Positions 1-7,821 of a DNA stretch of 59,136 nt are shown piece after piece (the first letter of the stretch is position 1; each line of letters begins with the position of its first letter). The notes beneath the pieces are model-generated. The model ran no database searches. It saw nothing but the letters and a program-made list of their open reading frames with translations, and was not told the origin of the DNA. Made by a program: the position numbers and the translations under genes. This stretch comes from CAYJFG01 sp051881695 (lineage in GTDB: Bacteria; Bacillota; Clostridia; Oscillospirales; Acutalibacteraceae), in NCBI GenBank assembly GCA_051881695.1, contig JBJEQJ010000010.1, positions 1 to 59,136 of the forward strand, given 5' to 3'.

Positions 1-1466
1 TACCCAGCGGTAACGAACCCACAAACCCGACAACACCGACAAGCCCGACAAGCCCGACAAGCCCGACAAGCCCGACAAGCCCGACAACACCGTCAGGCGA
101 CGGAGCATATGCATACCTTGCAAATACTGCAAACTGGTCAAATCCCACAGTATACGCATGGAAAACAGAGTCCGAAAAGGCGTTCGGCAACTGGCCGGGA
201 AAGAAGCTGACAGACGCAGACAAGGACGCGGCAGGAAACTACCAGGTTTATATTCCTGAGGAGTACATCGGCGGCGGTGTTGTTTTCAGCGATAACGGAA
301 ATTCAAAGAGCCTTGACCTGGACATCAGCTCAGGCGAAAGCAAAATCTACGATAACTCAGCCAGAACATGGCTGGATTATGACACAAGCGCACTTAAATT
401 CAAGAGCTTTTCAACAGACATAGCTTCTCCGCAGTATAAGGGAACAGATATTACAATATCTGCCGAAGCATCAGGCGGCGAAGGCACAATAAGCTACAAG
501 TTCAGCGTAAAGAGCGCTTCATCAACTACAGTGCTTTCGGACTACAGTATTGCAAACAACAGCGTAATATGGACTCCGCAGACAGCAGGAACATATACAA
601 TTGTAGTTGATATTAAGGACACAGCAGGAAATGAAAATTCAAAGTCAATTTCCTATGTAATTGAAGATGATGAATTAAGCGTAAAGCCTGTTCTCAAGGG
701 CGTTACACCTGTAACAGGCAGCGAAATTGAAGCAAACAAGGCTGCAACAGTAGAAGTAAAGGCAAGCGGCGGTAAGGTTGGCACAAACCTTTTATTCTAC
801 AAGGTTGCAGTAAAAGACCCTGACGGCAACGCAGTAAACACAGTTTACTACAAGACAAGCCCAAAGCTTACATTCACACCGTCTAAGCTTGGTACATATA
901 CAATAGATGTATCTGTACAGAACAGCGAAAACACAACTGTAACAAAAACCTATACTTATAAGAGCGTAGGTCAGCTTACTCCGGTTGAAGATCCGCTGGT
1001 AACATCCTTTATTGCAAGCAAAACAACAGATATACCAGCAGGCTCTGCCGTAACGCTTACAGCTCAGGGCGCACAGGGAACACAGCCGTACACATATCAG
1101 TTCTCTGCAAACGGTACTGTTATAAGAACATATGCTCAAAGCAATACTTGTGTATGGACTCCTCAGACAGCCGGAACGTATACTCTTTCGGTAATGCTGA
1201 AGGATTCCAACGGAAAAACAGCGTCTAAGCAAATAACTGCCGAGGTTATTGATGCAGAAGTGTTTGTGCGCGGCGACGTTGATATGGACGAAAAGGTCAC
1301 ACTTGCCGATGTACTTTTGATACAAAAGTATTTAGCAAAGATTACTACCTTGTCAGACGCTCAAAAGGCAAGAGCAAAGGTTACCGGCACAGTCGGAGAA
1401 GACCCGAATATGAGCGATGTTTTGCAGATTCAGAGATATTTTGCAAAAATTATTACAGAGCTTTAA
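1..1466 (+). CDS. Dockerin-bearing starch-binding secreted protein (3' part)
   Basis: The frame is open from base 3 to the TAA at 1464-1466, so 487 C-terminal residues are visible; the start and any catalytic domain lie outside the window. Order of parts: a Pro-Thr-Ser linker (bases 27-95); an aromatic-rich module (about 105-395, with NTANWSNPTVYAW) resembling starch-binding family CBM26; three Ig-like beta repeats (about 396-680, 690-980, 990-1255), the first and third sharing WTPQTAGTYT; a type I dockerin (about 1260-1463). The first dockerin loop, DVDMDEKVTLAD, is intact; the second (GEDPNMSDVLQIQRYF) lacks the usual spaced Asp/Asn ligands. Dockerins plug enzymes into cohesin scaffolds, so this is probably an amylosome component that binds starch outside the cell. 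An amylase gene follows after 21 bp. A GH13 domain upstream is likely but unseen. Confidence 0.85.
   Translation, partial: PSGNEPTNPTTPTSPTSPTSPTSPTSPTTPSGDGAYAYLANTANWSNPTVYAWKTESEKAFGNWPGKKLTDADKDAAGNYQVYIPEEYIGGGVVFSDNGNSKSLDLDISSGESKIYDNSARTWLDYDTSALKFKSFSTDIASPQYKGTDITISAEASGGEGTISYKFSVKSASSTTVLSDYSIANNSVIWTPQTAGTYTIVVDIKDTAGNENSKSISYVIEDDELSVKPVLKGVTPVTGSEIEANKAATVEVKASGGKVGTNLLFYKVAVKDPDGNAVNTVYYKTSPKLTFTPSKLGTYTIDVSVQNSENTTVTKTYTYKSVGQLTPVEDPLVTSFIASKTTDIPAGSAVTLTAQGAQGTQPYTYQFSANGTVIRTYAQSNTCVWTPQTAGTYTLSVMLKDSNGKTASKQITAEVIDAEVFVRGDVDMDEKVTLADVLLIQKYLAKITTLSDAQKARAKVTGTVGEDPNMSDVLQIQRYFAKIITEL
36..80 (+). repeat. Five exact 9-bp tandem units encoding (Pro-Thr-Ser)5 linker
   Basis: The unit ccgacaagc occurs five times in phase with the reading frame and gives a Pro-Thr-Ser linker before the starch-binding module. 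Exact repetition at DNA level suggests recent slippage expansion. Inter-module linkers of this composition are typical of dockerin and cellulosomal proteins. Confidence 0.9.
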
Positions 1467-1487
1467 TTGAGCAGGAGGTAATTTGAA

Positions 1488-3752
1488 ATGAATAAATGTA
1501 AAAAGATTATCGCACTGCTTTTAACAATGGCGCTGCTGGTTTCAGTAGCAGTTATATCTGTAAACGCAGTGCAGACAAGCGACGAGAGCGCATCTGCCGG
1601 TGAAAAGATTATAGTTCACTATAAGGCTACAGGCACTTCTGTTCCTACAATTTACTATTGGAACAGCCTGCCTACAAATATTGAAACAGCATATCCCGGC
1701 CCTGCCATGACAAAGGATACTGCTCAGGGCGACGGCTGGTACACCTACTCCTTCCAAGAGGGCTTAACAAAGGTTAATATGCTGTTTATTGAAAACGGCG
1801 TACAAAGCAAAGAGCTTACAAGAAGCGGTGTTGGTGAATATTGGTATGCCAACAACAAGTGGTATACTAAGAATCCTGACTCTATGCTGGACTACGAAAG
1901 AACAGATTTCAGAGAAGAAACGATCTATTTTGTAATTACAACACGTTTTTACGACGGTGACACAGGCAACAACGTTCACTGCTGGGATGATTCTCAAGCC
2001 GGCAACCCGGACAGCGATACAGCTTGGAGAGGCGACTTCCAGGGTCTTATCGACAAGCTTGATTACATCAAGGCTCTCGGCTTCAGTGCAATATGGATTA
2101 CTCCTGTTGTAACAAATGCCAGTGGATATGACTATCACGGCTATCATGCATTTGATTTCTCAACTGTAGATGTCAGATATGAAAGTGAGGGTGCTACATA
2201 TCAGGATCTTATCGATGCAATTCATGCTAAGGACATGAAGATTATACAGGACGTTGTTTGGAATCACACCAGTAACTTTGGTGAGGCATTCCTCGGCGAG
2301 ATGTTTGAAAAGGTTTATGACGATGTTCAGGATCTTGCAGATATCAAAACATCTATGATTCCTAATCAGAGACTTATGGACTACTGCGGTATTTCAAGCG
2401 CAGAAGAATATTATGCTCTTCTTCCGGATGTTCAGCACGGTAAGCGTCTTGCATTGATTAAGGAAGATGAAAATGACACCAATAACTATTATCACCATGA
2501 GAAGAGCATGGGCTACGGCTCATATCTTGAGCAGGTAGGTCAGATGGCTGGTGACTGTGTTGATATTAACACAGAGAATCAGGTAGTTGCTGATTATATA
2601 ACATCAACTTATCTTGAGTATGCTAATATGGGTGTTGACTCTTTCCGTTTGGATACAGAGAAGCATATCAACCGCTGGACTCTTAACAGCGCATATTTCC
2701 CTGCATTTACTTCAATCGATGGCTTCTACATCTTTGGTGAGGTTTGTGCAAGATGGCATGGTGCATTTAATGAGAGCGGCTGCTCTGACTCACCTTTCTT
2801 CTACACATGGAAAGAAACTGACAGTAAGTGGCAGAATAACTGGAGTACTACTGACTGGAAGGCAAACTATACTACCGCAATGAATCACTTCAATGCGTAT
2901 ACTGATAAGTCCACTGACCTCGCAAGTGACAATGCGTTCCTTAGAGGAAACGATTATCATACTCCTGACTACAGCAAGGCTAACGGTACAGGCGTAATCG
3001 ACTTCGGTATGCACTGGGCATTTACTACAGCGAGCCAGGCTTATCAGACTGCTCTTGAAGAGGATAAGTATTTCAACGATTCAACATGGAATGTAGTTTA
3101 TGTTGACTCACATGACTACTCACCGGATTCAAGCCAGAAGGTTCGCTATAACGGCGGTACAGATGCATGGGCAGAAAACCTCTCACTTATGTTCACATTC
3201 CGTGGTATCCCTTGCTTGTATTATGGCAGTGAGGTTGAATTCCAAAAGGGTATTATAATAGATGATGGTCCTAAATTACCTCTTAGTAAAACAGGTCGTG
3301 CGTACTTTGGCGATTATCTTAAGGGTAACGTAACAGCAACCGACTTCAGCGAATACACAGCTTCCGGCACAGTAGATGATACCCTCAGCCATCCGCTTTC
3401 AAAGCACATTCAGCGTCTTAACCAGATCAGAAGAGCTATTCCTGCTCTCCAAAAGGGACAGTACTCAACCGAGGGCGTTACAGGCAATATGTGCTTTAAG
3501 CGTGCTTATAAAAACGCAGAAGAAGGAATTAACAGCTTTGTATGCGTAGCAGTTACTAATGCCGCTACCTTTACAGGTATTCCTAACGGTACATATATTG
3601 ACGCTGTAACAGGTACTACTCAGACAGTTACAGACGGAACTCTTAATATTTCTGCACCCGGTAAGGGTAACTTAAGAGCATATGTATTAAGCACTAACGG
3701 CTATACCGGAATCGACGGCAAAATCGGTACAGACGGAACATACCTAAAATAA
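1488..3752 (+). CDS. Secreted alpha-amylase, GH13, with N-terminal starch-binding-like module
   Basis: 754 residues. A Sec signal peptide covers about 1-28 (lysines, hydrophobic core, cut near VNA). Residues 36-127 form a beta module with Trp/Tyr (IYYWNS, GWYTYSF, YWYANNKWY) like CBM25/26. The GH13 barrel runs from about 145 to 620: region I DVVWNH (255-260), nucleophile D389 in FRLDTEKH, acid/base E418 in FGEVC, and H542-D543 in DSHDY. A short beta domain ends the protein. It should cleave internal alpha-1,4 bonds of starch outside the cell. ATG at 1488 follows AGGAGG by 11 bases. It lies 21 bp after the dockerin gene, so the two are probably cotranscribed, yet this enzyme has no dockerin of its own. 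The exact subfamily cannot be fixed by eye. Confidence 0.93.
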   Translation: MNKCKKIIALLLTMALLVSVAVISVNAVQTSDESASAGEKIIVHYKATGTSVPTIYYWNSLPTNIETAYPGPAMTKDTAQGDGWYTYSFQEGLTKVNMLFIENGVQSKELTRSGVGEYWYANNKWYTKNPDSMLDYERTDFREETIYFVITTRFYDGDTGNNVHCWDDSQAGNPDSDTAWRGDFQGLIDKLDYIKALGFSAIWITPVVTNASGYDYHGYHAFDFSTVDVRYESEGATYQDLIDAIHAKDMKIIQDVVWNHTSNFGEAFLGEMFEKVYDDVQDLADIKTSMIPNQRLMDYCGISSAEEYYALLPDVQHGKRLALIKEDENDTNNYYHHEKSMGYGSYLEQVGQMAGDCVDINTENQVVADYITSTYLEYANMGVDSFRLDTEKHINRWTLNSAYFPAFTSIDGFYIFGEVCARWHGAFNESGCSDSPFFYTWKETDSKWQNNWSTTDWKANYTTAMNHFNAYTDKSTDLASDNAFLRGNDYHTPDYSKANGTGVIDFGMHWAFTTASQAYQTALEEDKYFNDSTWNVVYVDSHDYSPDSSQKVRYNGGTDAWAENLSLMFTFRGIPCLYYGSEVEFQKGIIIDDGPKLPLSKTGRAYFGDYLKGNVTATDFSEYTASGTVDDTLSHPLSKHIQRLNQIRRAIPALQKGQYSTEGVTGNMCFKRAYKNAEEGINSFVCVAVTNAATFTGIPNGTYIDAVTGTTQTVTDGTLNISAPGKGNLRAYVLSTNGYTGIDGKIGTDGTYLK

Positions 3753-3787
3753 TAATTCTAAGTATGTAAGAAATGCCGATAAAGGCT

Positions 3788-3828
3788 AAAAAACGCCGCA
3801 TATTTGTACCGAATACAGATATGCGGCG
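3788..3828 (-). terminator. Rho-independent terminator, minus strand (pyrB)
   Basis: A perfect 10-bp stem (CGCCGCATAT / ATATGCGGCG, 3794-3803 with 3819-3828) is followed on the minus strand by six T (plus-strand A at 3788-3793). It lies about 250 bases after the pyrB stop codon. Confidence 0.75.
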
Positions 3829-3900
3829 AAAACTGTTAACATCTGTCAGCAAAAACTGTGCTGATAAAGAACCTGAAAACAATACTAAAGATAATACTAT

Positions 3901-3937
3901 AAACGGGGTACAGCAAATATTAAGCTGTGCCCCGTTT
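3901..3937 (+). terminator. Hairpin after the amylase gene, probable terminator
   Basis: AAACGGGGTACAGC at 3901-3914 pairs with GCTGTGCCCCGTTT at 3924-3937 (one G-T pair). There is no long T-run after it, so termination strength is uncertain. With the minus-strand terminator at 3788-3828 it fills the gap between the convergent amylase and pyrB genes; a small frame at 3773-3961 only reads through these hairpins. Confidence 0.55.
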
Positions 3938-4017
3938 GAGCTTATTAAATTGGGGGTGTAGATAACGTCAGCCAAAGGCTGACAGGGGGATTCGCAAAAG
4001 AAAAACCTGTACTGAAA

Positions 4018-4068
4018 AGAATCCCTCCGACAAAGCTTACGCCTGCCGCTTGCTTTAACAAGGGCAGC
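4018..4068 (+). repeat. Diverged ~50 bp interspersed repeat, copy A
   Basis: This stretch (AGAATCCCTCCGACAAAG ... CAAGGGCAGC) aligns over its length with the reverse complement of 5241-5291: shared ATCCCTCC, CTGCC, TTGC and TTTaACAA blocks. It resembles the small 'ccctccgtc...ggaggc' REP-like repeats common in Ruminococcaceae genomes (recalled, not searched). It lies just beyond the 3' end of pyrB. A separate palindrome, GTCAGCC aa GGCTGAC, lies nearby at 3967-3983. Confidence 0.5.
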
Positions 4069-4079
4069 AAATTTAAAAT

Positions 4080-5144
4080 TCAAACCAGCATACGGCTTTC
4101 ACAGTATCGGCATATTGCCATATCTCCGCTGTTTGCAAAGGCATTTGGAAGATAATGCTCTGTCGAGGTTATGCACTTTGGATTGCCGCATCTATAAACA
4201 CTGTTCTTAAATGAAGGAATATGCTTTTGTTCCGGAGCCTCCAGCATAAGCATAATAAGCGCCATTCTTGCATACATACCGTATACTGCCTGCTCAAAGT
4301 AAATTGCTCTGCTGTCATCGTCTACGGCAACAGTGATTTCATCTACTCTCGGAAGAGGATGGAGTATTTTTAAATCCTTTTTGGCAAGACTGAGCTTTTC
4401 GGTGTCAAGCACAAAAACTCCCTGCTGTTTTTTATATTCCTCCTCGCTTGCAAAGCGCTCTCTCTGTATTCTGGTCATATAAAGTACATCAAGCTTTGGT
4501 ATTGCGTCTTTTAGGTTGGTGATTTCTGTGTATTTACAGCCGGTAGCTTTAAGAACATCTTTAATATATGTCGGAACAGAAAGCTCTTTTGTAGATATAA
4601 GTATGAAGCTGTTGTTTTTAAAGCGAGACATCGTTTTAATGAGTGAATGAACGGTTCTGCCGTTTTTTAAATCTCCGCAAAGTCCTATGCATAGGTTATC
4701 AAGCGTTCCTTTTTCGTTGTAAAGGGTTACTATATCGGTAAGGGTCTGCGTTGGATGTAAATGCCCGCCGTCGCCGCCGTTTATTATAGGCACTTCGCTG
4801 TAAAGAGAAGCCGCCATGGCACTGCCCTCAAGAGGATGTCTCATTGCAATAATATCTGCATATCCGCTTACTATTTTTATTGTGTCTTTAAGGCTTTCGC
4901 CCTTTGCAACAGAAGAATTCATAGGATTGTCAAAGCCTATGGTACTGCCGCCCAGGCGTATCATCGCCGTTTGAAAAGACATCTGTGTTCTTGTTGACGG
5001 CTCATAAAAAAGTGTTGCTAATATTTTACCCTTGCAAACCTCGCTGTACTTTGCAGGAGCTTTTTTAATTTCTCCGGCAAGGTGTATAATTTTCATAAGC
5101 TCTTCAACGGACAGATACTCCAAATCTATAATACTGTCAAGCAT
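4080..5144 (-). CDS. pyrB: Aspartate carbamoyltransferase with fused PyrI-type zinc domain
   Basis: 354 residues. Residues 1-305 are a normal catalytic chain: carbamoyl-phosphate loop FYEPSTRTQMSF (46-57), HPTQTLTD (130-137), DLKNGRTVHS (158-167), HPLPRVDEI (262-270). It joins carbamoyl phosphate to aspartate, the first committed pyrimidine step, in the cytosol. Residues 312-354 add a Cys4 site (C319, C324, C345, C348) spaced like the zinc domain of the regulatory chain PyrI, but the allosteric nucleotide-binding domain of PyrI is absent. The start ATG follows GGTGGTG. The gene stands alone between convergent and divergent neighbours; no other pyr gene is in the window. The fused tail may let the catalytic chain keep regulatory-chain-like contacts without nucleotide control (inference). 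Confidence 0.95.
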   Translation of the reverse strand: MLDSIIDLEYLSVEELMKIIHLAGEIKKAPAKYSEVCKGKILATLFYEPSTRTQMSFQTAMIRLGGSTIGFDNPMNSSVAKGESLKDTIKIVSGYADIIAMRHPLEGSAMAASLYSEVPIINGGDGGHLHPTQTLTDIVTLYNEKGTLDNLCIGLCGDLKNGRTVHSLIKTMSRFKNNSFILISTKELSVPTYIKDVLKATGCKYTEITNLKDAIPKLDVLYMTRIQRERFASEEEYKKQQGVFVLDTEKLSLAKKDLKILHPLPRVDEITVAVDDDSRAIYFEQAVYGMYARMALIMLMLEAPEQKHIPSFKNSVYRCGNPKCITSTEHYLPNAFANSGDMAICRYCESRMLV

Positions 5145-5240
5145 TTAAAGCACCACCAAACATAATTTTTTCTATTCTACCATAGAAAGATGCATTTTAA
5201 AAGAAAAAAATCAAATTTAGTAAATAATCGTTATTTTCAC

Positions 5241-5291
5241 GCCTCCATTGTCAAATGCAGGTGGCAGACATCAGTCTGTAGGAGGGATACT
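5241..5291 (-). repeat. Diverged ~50 bp interspersed repeat, copy B
   Basis: Read on the minus strand this matches copy A at 4018-4068 and so lies inverted relative to it, bracketing pyrB. It has outer CCTCC/GGAGG arms and an inner CAGAC atca GTCTG hairpin on the plus strand. The rest of the 5145-5520 gap is AT-rich and shows no convincing gene; a 70-codon frame from 5248 runs through the repeat. Confidence 0.5.
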
Positions 5292-5524
5292 TTCAATAAA
5301 ATTTTCTATCAGAATAAACCTGAATTTACTGACAACTCCAATTTTTAGTATGCAACAACCTGATTTCCTGATTAAAAAAGTTTATATAAAACAGAAAGAA
5401 TATTTAAAACATCATCAGCATATAATTTTGCACAGAAAAAAACACCGTAAAAAGGCTTAATCCGCATAATTACAGGCGTTTAAAAACCGACGAAAAAAAT
5501 ATAAAAAATTTTTTAAAAAAAGTG

Positions 5525-5556
5525 TTGACAATTGCTCCCCAATGTAGTATTATAAT
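5525..5556 (+). promoter_or_regulatory. Sigma-A promoter of the tRNA operon
   Basis: TTGACA at 5525-5530, 17 bp, TATTAT at 5548-5553, with a consensus TATAAT overlapping it at 5551-5556 (20 bp spacing). It is 40 bp before the first tRNA. Confidence 0.8.
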
Positions 5557-5595
5557 AACCGTCGCTGATGACACAAAGGTCATAGCGAGGGTTGT

Positions 5596-5671
5596 GGGAG
5601 CATAGCTCAGCTGGGAGAGCATCTGCCTTACAAGCAGAGGGTCACAGGTTCGAGCCCTGTTGTTCCCACCA
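5596..5671 (+). tRNA. tRNA-Val (TAC)
   Basis: 76-nt cloverleaf: acceptor GGGAGCA pairs with TGTTCCC (one G-T), anticodon loop CTTACAA gives TAC, T arm ACAGG-TTCGAGC-CCTGT, and CCA is encoded. First of five tightly spaced tRNAs. Confidence 0.97.
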
Positions 5672-5676
5672 TATTT

Positions 5677-5753
5677 GGCCCGGTAGTTCAGTTGGTTAGA
5701 ACGCTAGCCTGTCACGCTAGAGGTCGACGGTTCGAACCCGTTCCGGGTCGCCA
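5677..5753 (+). tRNA. tRNA-Asp (GTC)
   Basis: 77-nt cloverleaf: acceptor GGCCCGG with CCGGGTC, anticodon loop CTGTCAC gives GTC, discriminator G, CCA encoded. It starts 5 bases after tRNA-Val. Confidence 0.97.
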
Positions 5754-5758
5754 AATAT

Positions 5759-5834
<76 letters not shown>

Positions 5835-5841
5835 TAAATTT

Positions 5842-5917
5842 GCGGATGTAGCTCATCTGGTAGAGCGCCACCTTGCCAAGGTGGAGGTAGCGAGTTCGAG
5901 CCTCGTCATCCGCTCCA
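5842..5917 (+). tRNA. tRNA-Gly (GCC)
   Basis: 76-nt cloverleaf: acceptor GCGGATG with CATCCGC, anticodon loop TTGCCAA gives GCC, CCA encoded. It is followed directly by a strong hairpin. Confidence 0.97.
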
Positions 5918-5919
5918 CG

Positions 5920-5943
5920 GGCACTTAATAGTAATTAAGTGCC
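5920..5943 (+). other. Hairpin between tRNA-Gly and tRNA-Cys
   Basis: Perfect 10-bp stem GGCACTTAAT agta ATTAAGTGCC, then ATTTCTTT. It may be a partial terminator or an RNA-processing signal inside the tRNA operon that lowers tRNA-Cys expression (inference). Confidence 0.6.
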
Positions 5944-5953
5944 ATTTCTTTAC

Positions 5954-6028
5954 GGCGACATAGCCAAGTGGTAAGGCACGGGTCTGCAAAACCCTGATTC
6001 CCCAGTTCAAATCTGGGTGTCGCCTCCA
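5954..6028 (+). tRNA. tRNA-Cys (GCA)
   Basis: 75-nt cloverleaf: acceptor GGCGACA with TGTCGCC, anticodon loop CTGCAAA gives GCA, T arm CCCAG-TTCAAAT-CTGGG, CCA encoded. Last tRNA of the operon. Confidence 0.97.
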
Positions 6029-6030
6029 AC

Positions 6031-6061
6031 AAAAACCCCATTCTTCGGAATGGGGTTTTTT
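6031..6061 (+). terminator. Terminator of the tRNA operon
   Basis: AAAAACCCCATTC, TTCG tetraloop, GAATGGGGTTTTTT. A textbook intrinsic terminator that starts three bases after tRNA-Cys. Confidence 0.95.
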
Positions 6062-6072
6062 AGCGCTTTACC

Positions 6073-6106
6073 AAGCGTCTGTCTTATTTCAGGCAGACGC
6101 TTTTTT
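6073..6106 (+). terminator. Second terminator in tandem
   Basis: AAGCGTCTG (6073-6081) pairs with CAGACGCTT (6094-6102), followed by a T-run to 6106. It backs up the terminator at 6031-6061 before the sporulation genes. Confidence 0.85.
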
Positions 6107-6168
6107 ATGTTAAAAAACAAAATTAGGCTAAGCTGTTTTGCTTTGTTGGGCGATATTTTGCGCGGCGG

Positions 6169-6198
6169 GTAATAAATCAACATAAAGCGTCATAGATA
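6169..6198 (+). promoter_or_regulatory. Candidate sigma-E-type promoter of sipL-spoIVA
   Basis: GTAATAAA at 6169-6176, 14 bp, CATAGATA at 6191-6198. This resembles the sporulation sigma-E pattern (roughly GTCATATT, 14 bp, CATACAAT). spoIVA is a sigma-E gene in Bacillus; here the assignment is by pattern only. Confidence 0.35.
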
Positions 6199-6263
6199 TA
6201 TCCTAGAAACAAATACCGTCGCAGCAAGCGGACAGGTATTGAAAAAGGAGAGATATAACAACT

Positions 6264-7805
6264 ATGGATTATCCGTTGTCTAAAAAAACATTGTCACTTA
6301 GCGAAACGGTATTTGAAGGAAGCGCCGAACAGCCGCTGGATATTGACTTCACACTGCCGGATTATTGCCCGGATATACAGCGCATTTTAAAATGCCAGGT
6401 GTATCCAAAAATATATTCCAGGAATATTTCGGGCGACAGGCTTGATGTTGACGGCGCAGCAGTAGTAAAAATTCTTTATGTTGACGCTGTTAAAAAGTCT
6501 GTTCGGTGCAGTGAGCATACTTTACCGTATACGTGTTCGTTTTCGCTGAAAACTACACCGCAAAACGCCGTAATTGAGGCGCAGGCTAAGCCGGAGTATT
6601 TAAACTGCCGTGCGATTAGTCCTCGCAGGCTTGATATTCACGGCGCTTTTACGGTTAGCGTAAGGGTAATATGCAGATGTGAAAAAGAGCTTATCTGTAA
6701 AATAGACGGTGATGATGTTCAGATGAAAAAAGCGGCTTATCCTGTTTCAACGGTAACCGGCTCTGCACAGCAGCTGTTCTCGGTGACAGAGGATATTGAG
6801 TTTTCCGGCAGTAAGCCACCGCTTGAAGCGGTGCTAAGAACAGAAGCAACGGCAATTCTGACAGACTGCAAAGCTATCACCAATAAAATGATGGTTAAGG
6901 GCGACCTTAATTTAAAGCTTCTTTATCTTACAGACCTTGACTCAGGAAATGTAGAGGTGATGGATTATACACTGCCGATAAGCCGTATTCTGGATGTTGA
7001 CGGGGCAGAGGAAAATGCACTTTGCAATGCTTCGCTCGATTTGCTTAATTACGATATAAAGGTCAGAAGCGATTTATCTGATAATAATACTGTTATAACG
7101 CTTGAAGCCAAGCTTGCGGTAACTGCCGAAACATACGGAAGCGAAGAAGCACAGGTGATAACAGACGCATATTCAACACTTTATGACCTTGACCTTGTTT
7201 TTGGGCAGACGGCGCTTTCCAACCTGCATACTGTAATTTCGGACAGTTGTATAACAAAAAGTACAGTTGAGGCTTCTCAGTCAGGAGTTACAAGAGTTAT
7301 AGATTTGTGGGCAGAGCAGTGCTCCTGCAAGGCGCTGGTAGAAAATGGGCAGATTGTAATAGCCGGTAAGGTGAATATATGTATTTTGGCTATTGATAAT
7401 GATTCTGCACCGTTTTATACGGAAAGAACTACAGATTTTTCATATCCGCTTTCGATAGACGGAGATGTTTTAAAACTCACGGCAAGTCCTGCGGCGCAGG
7501 TGCTGTCGCTTAGCTACAGGCTTAACGGCGCAAATAATATTGAGGTTAGAACAGAAATAAAGGTGACGGCAGTTGTTTTTGAAAACGTGTCTGTACGCAC
7601 AGTAACCTCGGCAAGCGCAGACGAGGAGCATTTAAGGAAAAAGGATAACAATGTTGCAATTACGCTCTACTATGCCGATAAAGGCGAAAAGGTGTGGGAT
7701 ATTGCAAGGGCATACTGTGTGTGCTGTGATAACATCAAGGCAGAAAACGACCTTACCGACGATATAGTGCCGACGGGAAAAATGCTGTTAATACCAAATA
7801 TTTAA
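6264..7805 (+). CDS. sipL: SpoIVA-interacting coat morphogenesis protein (SPOCS/DUF3794 plus LysM)
   Basis: 513 residues. The N-terminal part has the DUF3794/SPOCS signature (SLSETVFEGSAEQPLDIDF then LPDYCPDIQRILKC, 10-45), and two further related beta segments appear at about 190-300 and 345-455. The last 50 residues form a LysM domain (YYADKGEKVWDIARAYCV ... PTGKMLLIPNI). No signal peptide, as expected for a mother-cell protein. In Clostridioides difficile SipL uses its LysM domain to bind SpoIVA and attach the coat to the forespore. Here spoIVA begins 16 bp downstream, which strongly supports the call. ATG at 6264 follows AAGGAGAGA. Other DUF3794-LysM proteins exist, but this context points to SipL. 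Confidence 0.92.
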   Translation: MDYPLSKKTLSLSETVFEGSAEQPLDIDFTLPDYCPDIQRILKCQVYPKIYSRNISGDRLDVDGAAVVKILYVDAVKKSVRCSEHTLPYTCSFSLKTTPQNAVIEAQAKPEYLNCRAISPRRLDIHGAFTVSVRVICRCEKELICKIDGDDVQMKKAAYPVSTVTGSAQQLFSVTEDIEFSGSKPPLEAVLRTEATAILTDCKAITNKMMVKGDLNLKLLYLTDLDSGNVEVMDYTLPISRILDVDGAEENALCNASLDLLNYDIKVRSDLSDNNTVITLEAKLAVTAETYGSEEAQVITDAYSTLYDLDLVFGQTALSNLHTVISDSCITKSTVEASQSGVTRVIDLWAEQCSCKALVENGQIVIAGKVNICILAIDNDSAPFYTERTTDFSYPLSIDGDVLKLTASPAAQVLSLSYRLNGANNIEVRTEIKVTAVVFENVSVRTVTSASADEEHLRKKDNNVAITLYYADKGEKVWDIARAYCVCCDNIKAENDLTDDIVPTGKMLLIPNI

Positions 7806-7821
7806 AGGGGAGGAAGTTACT

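Noticed and set aside
36..80. Short repeat array as a CRISPR
   Set aside because: Units are 9 bp without spacers, in frame and encode a Pro-Thr-Ser linker.
792..1325. Minus-strand 177-codon frame opposite the dockerin gene
   Set aside because: It is the antisense shadow of a clearly coding frame with modular structure; no ribosome binding site and a Cys/Tyr-rich unnatural composition.
3773..3961. 62-codon frame between the amylase and pyrB
   Set aside because: It reads through two terminator-like hairpins and has no ribosome binding site.
5248..5460. 70-codon frame before the tRNA operon
   Set aside because: It starts with TTG inside the repeat, lacks a ribosome binding site and resembles no protein.
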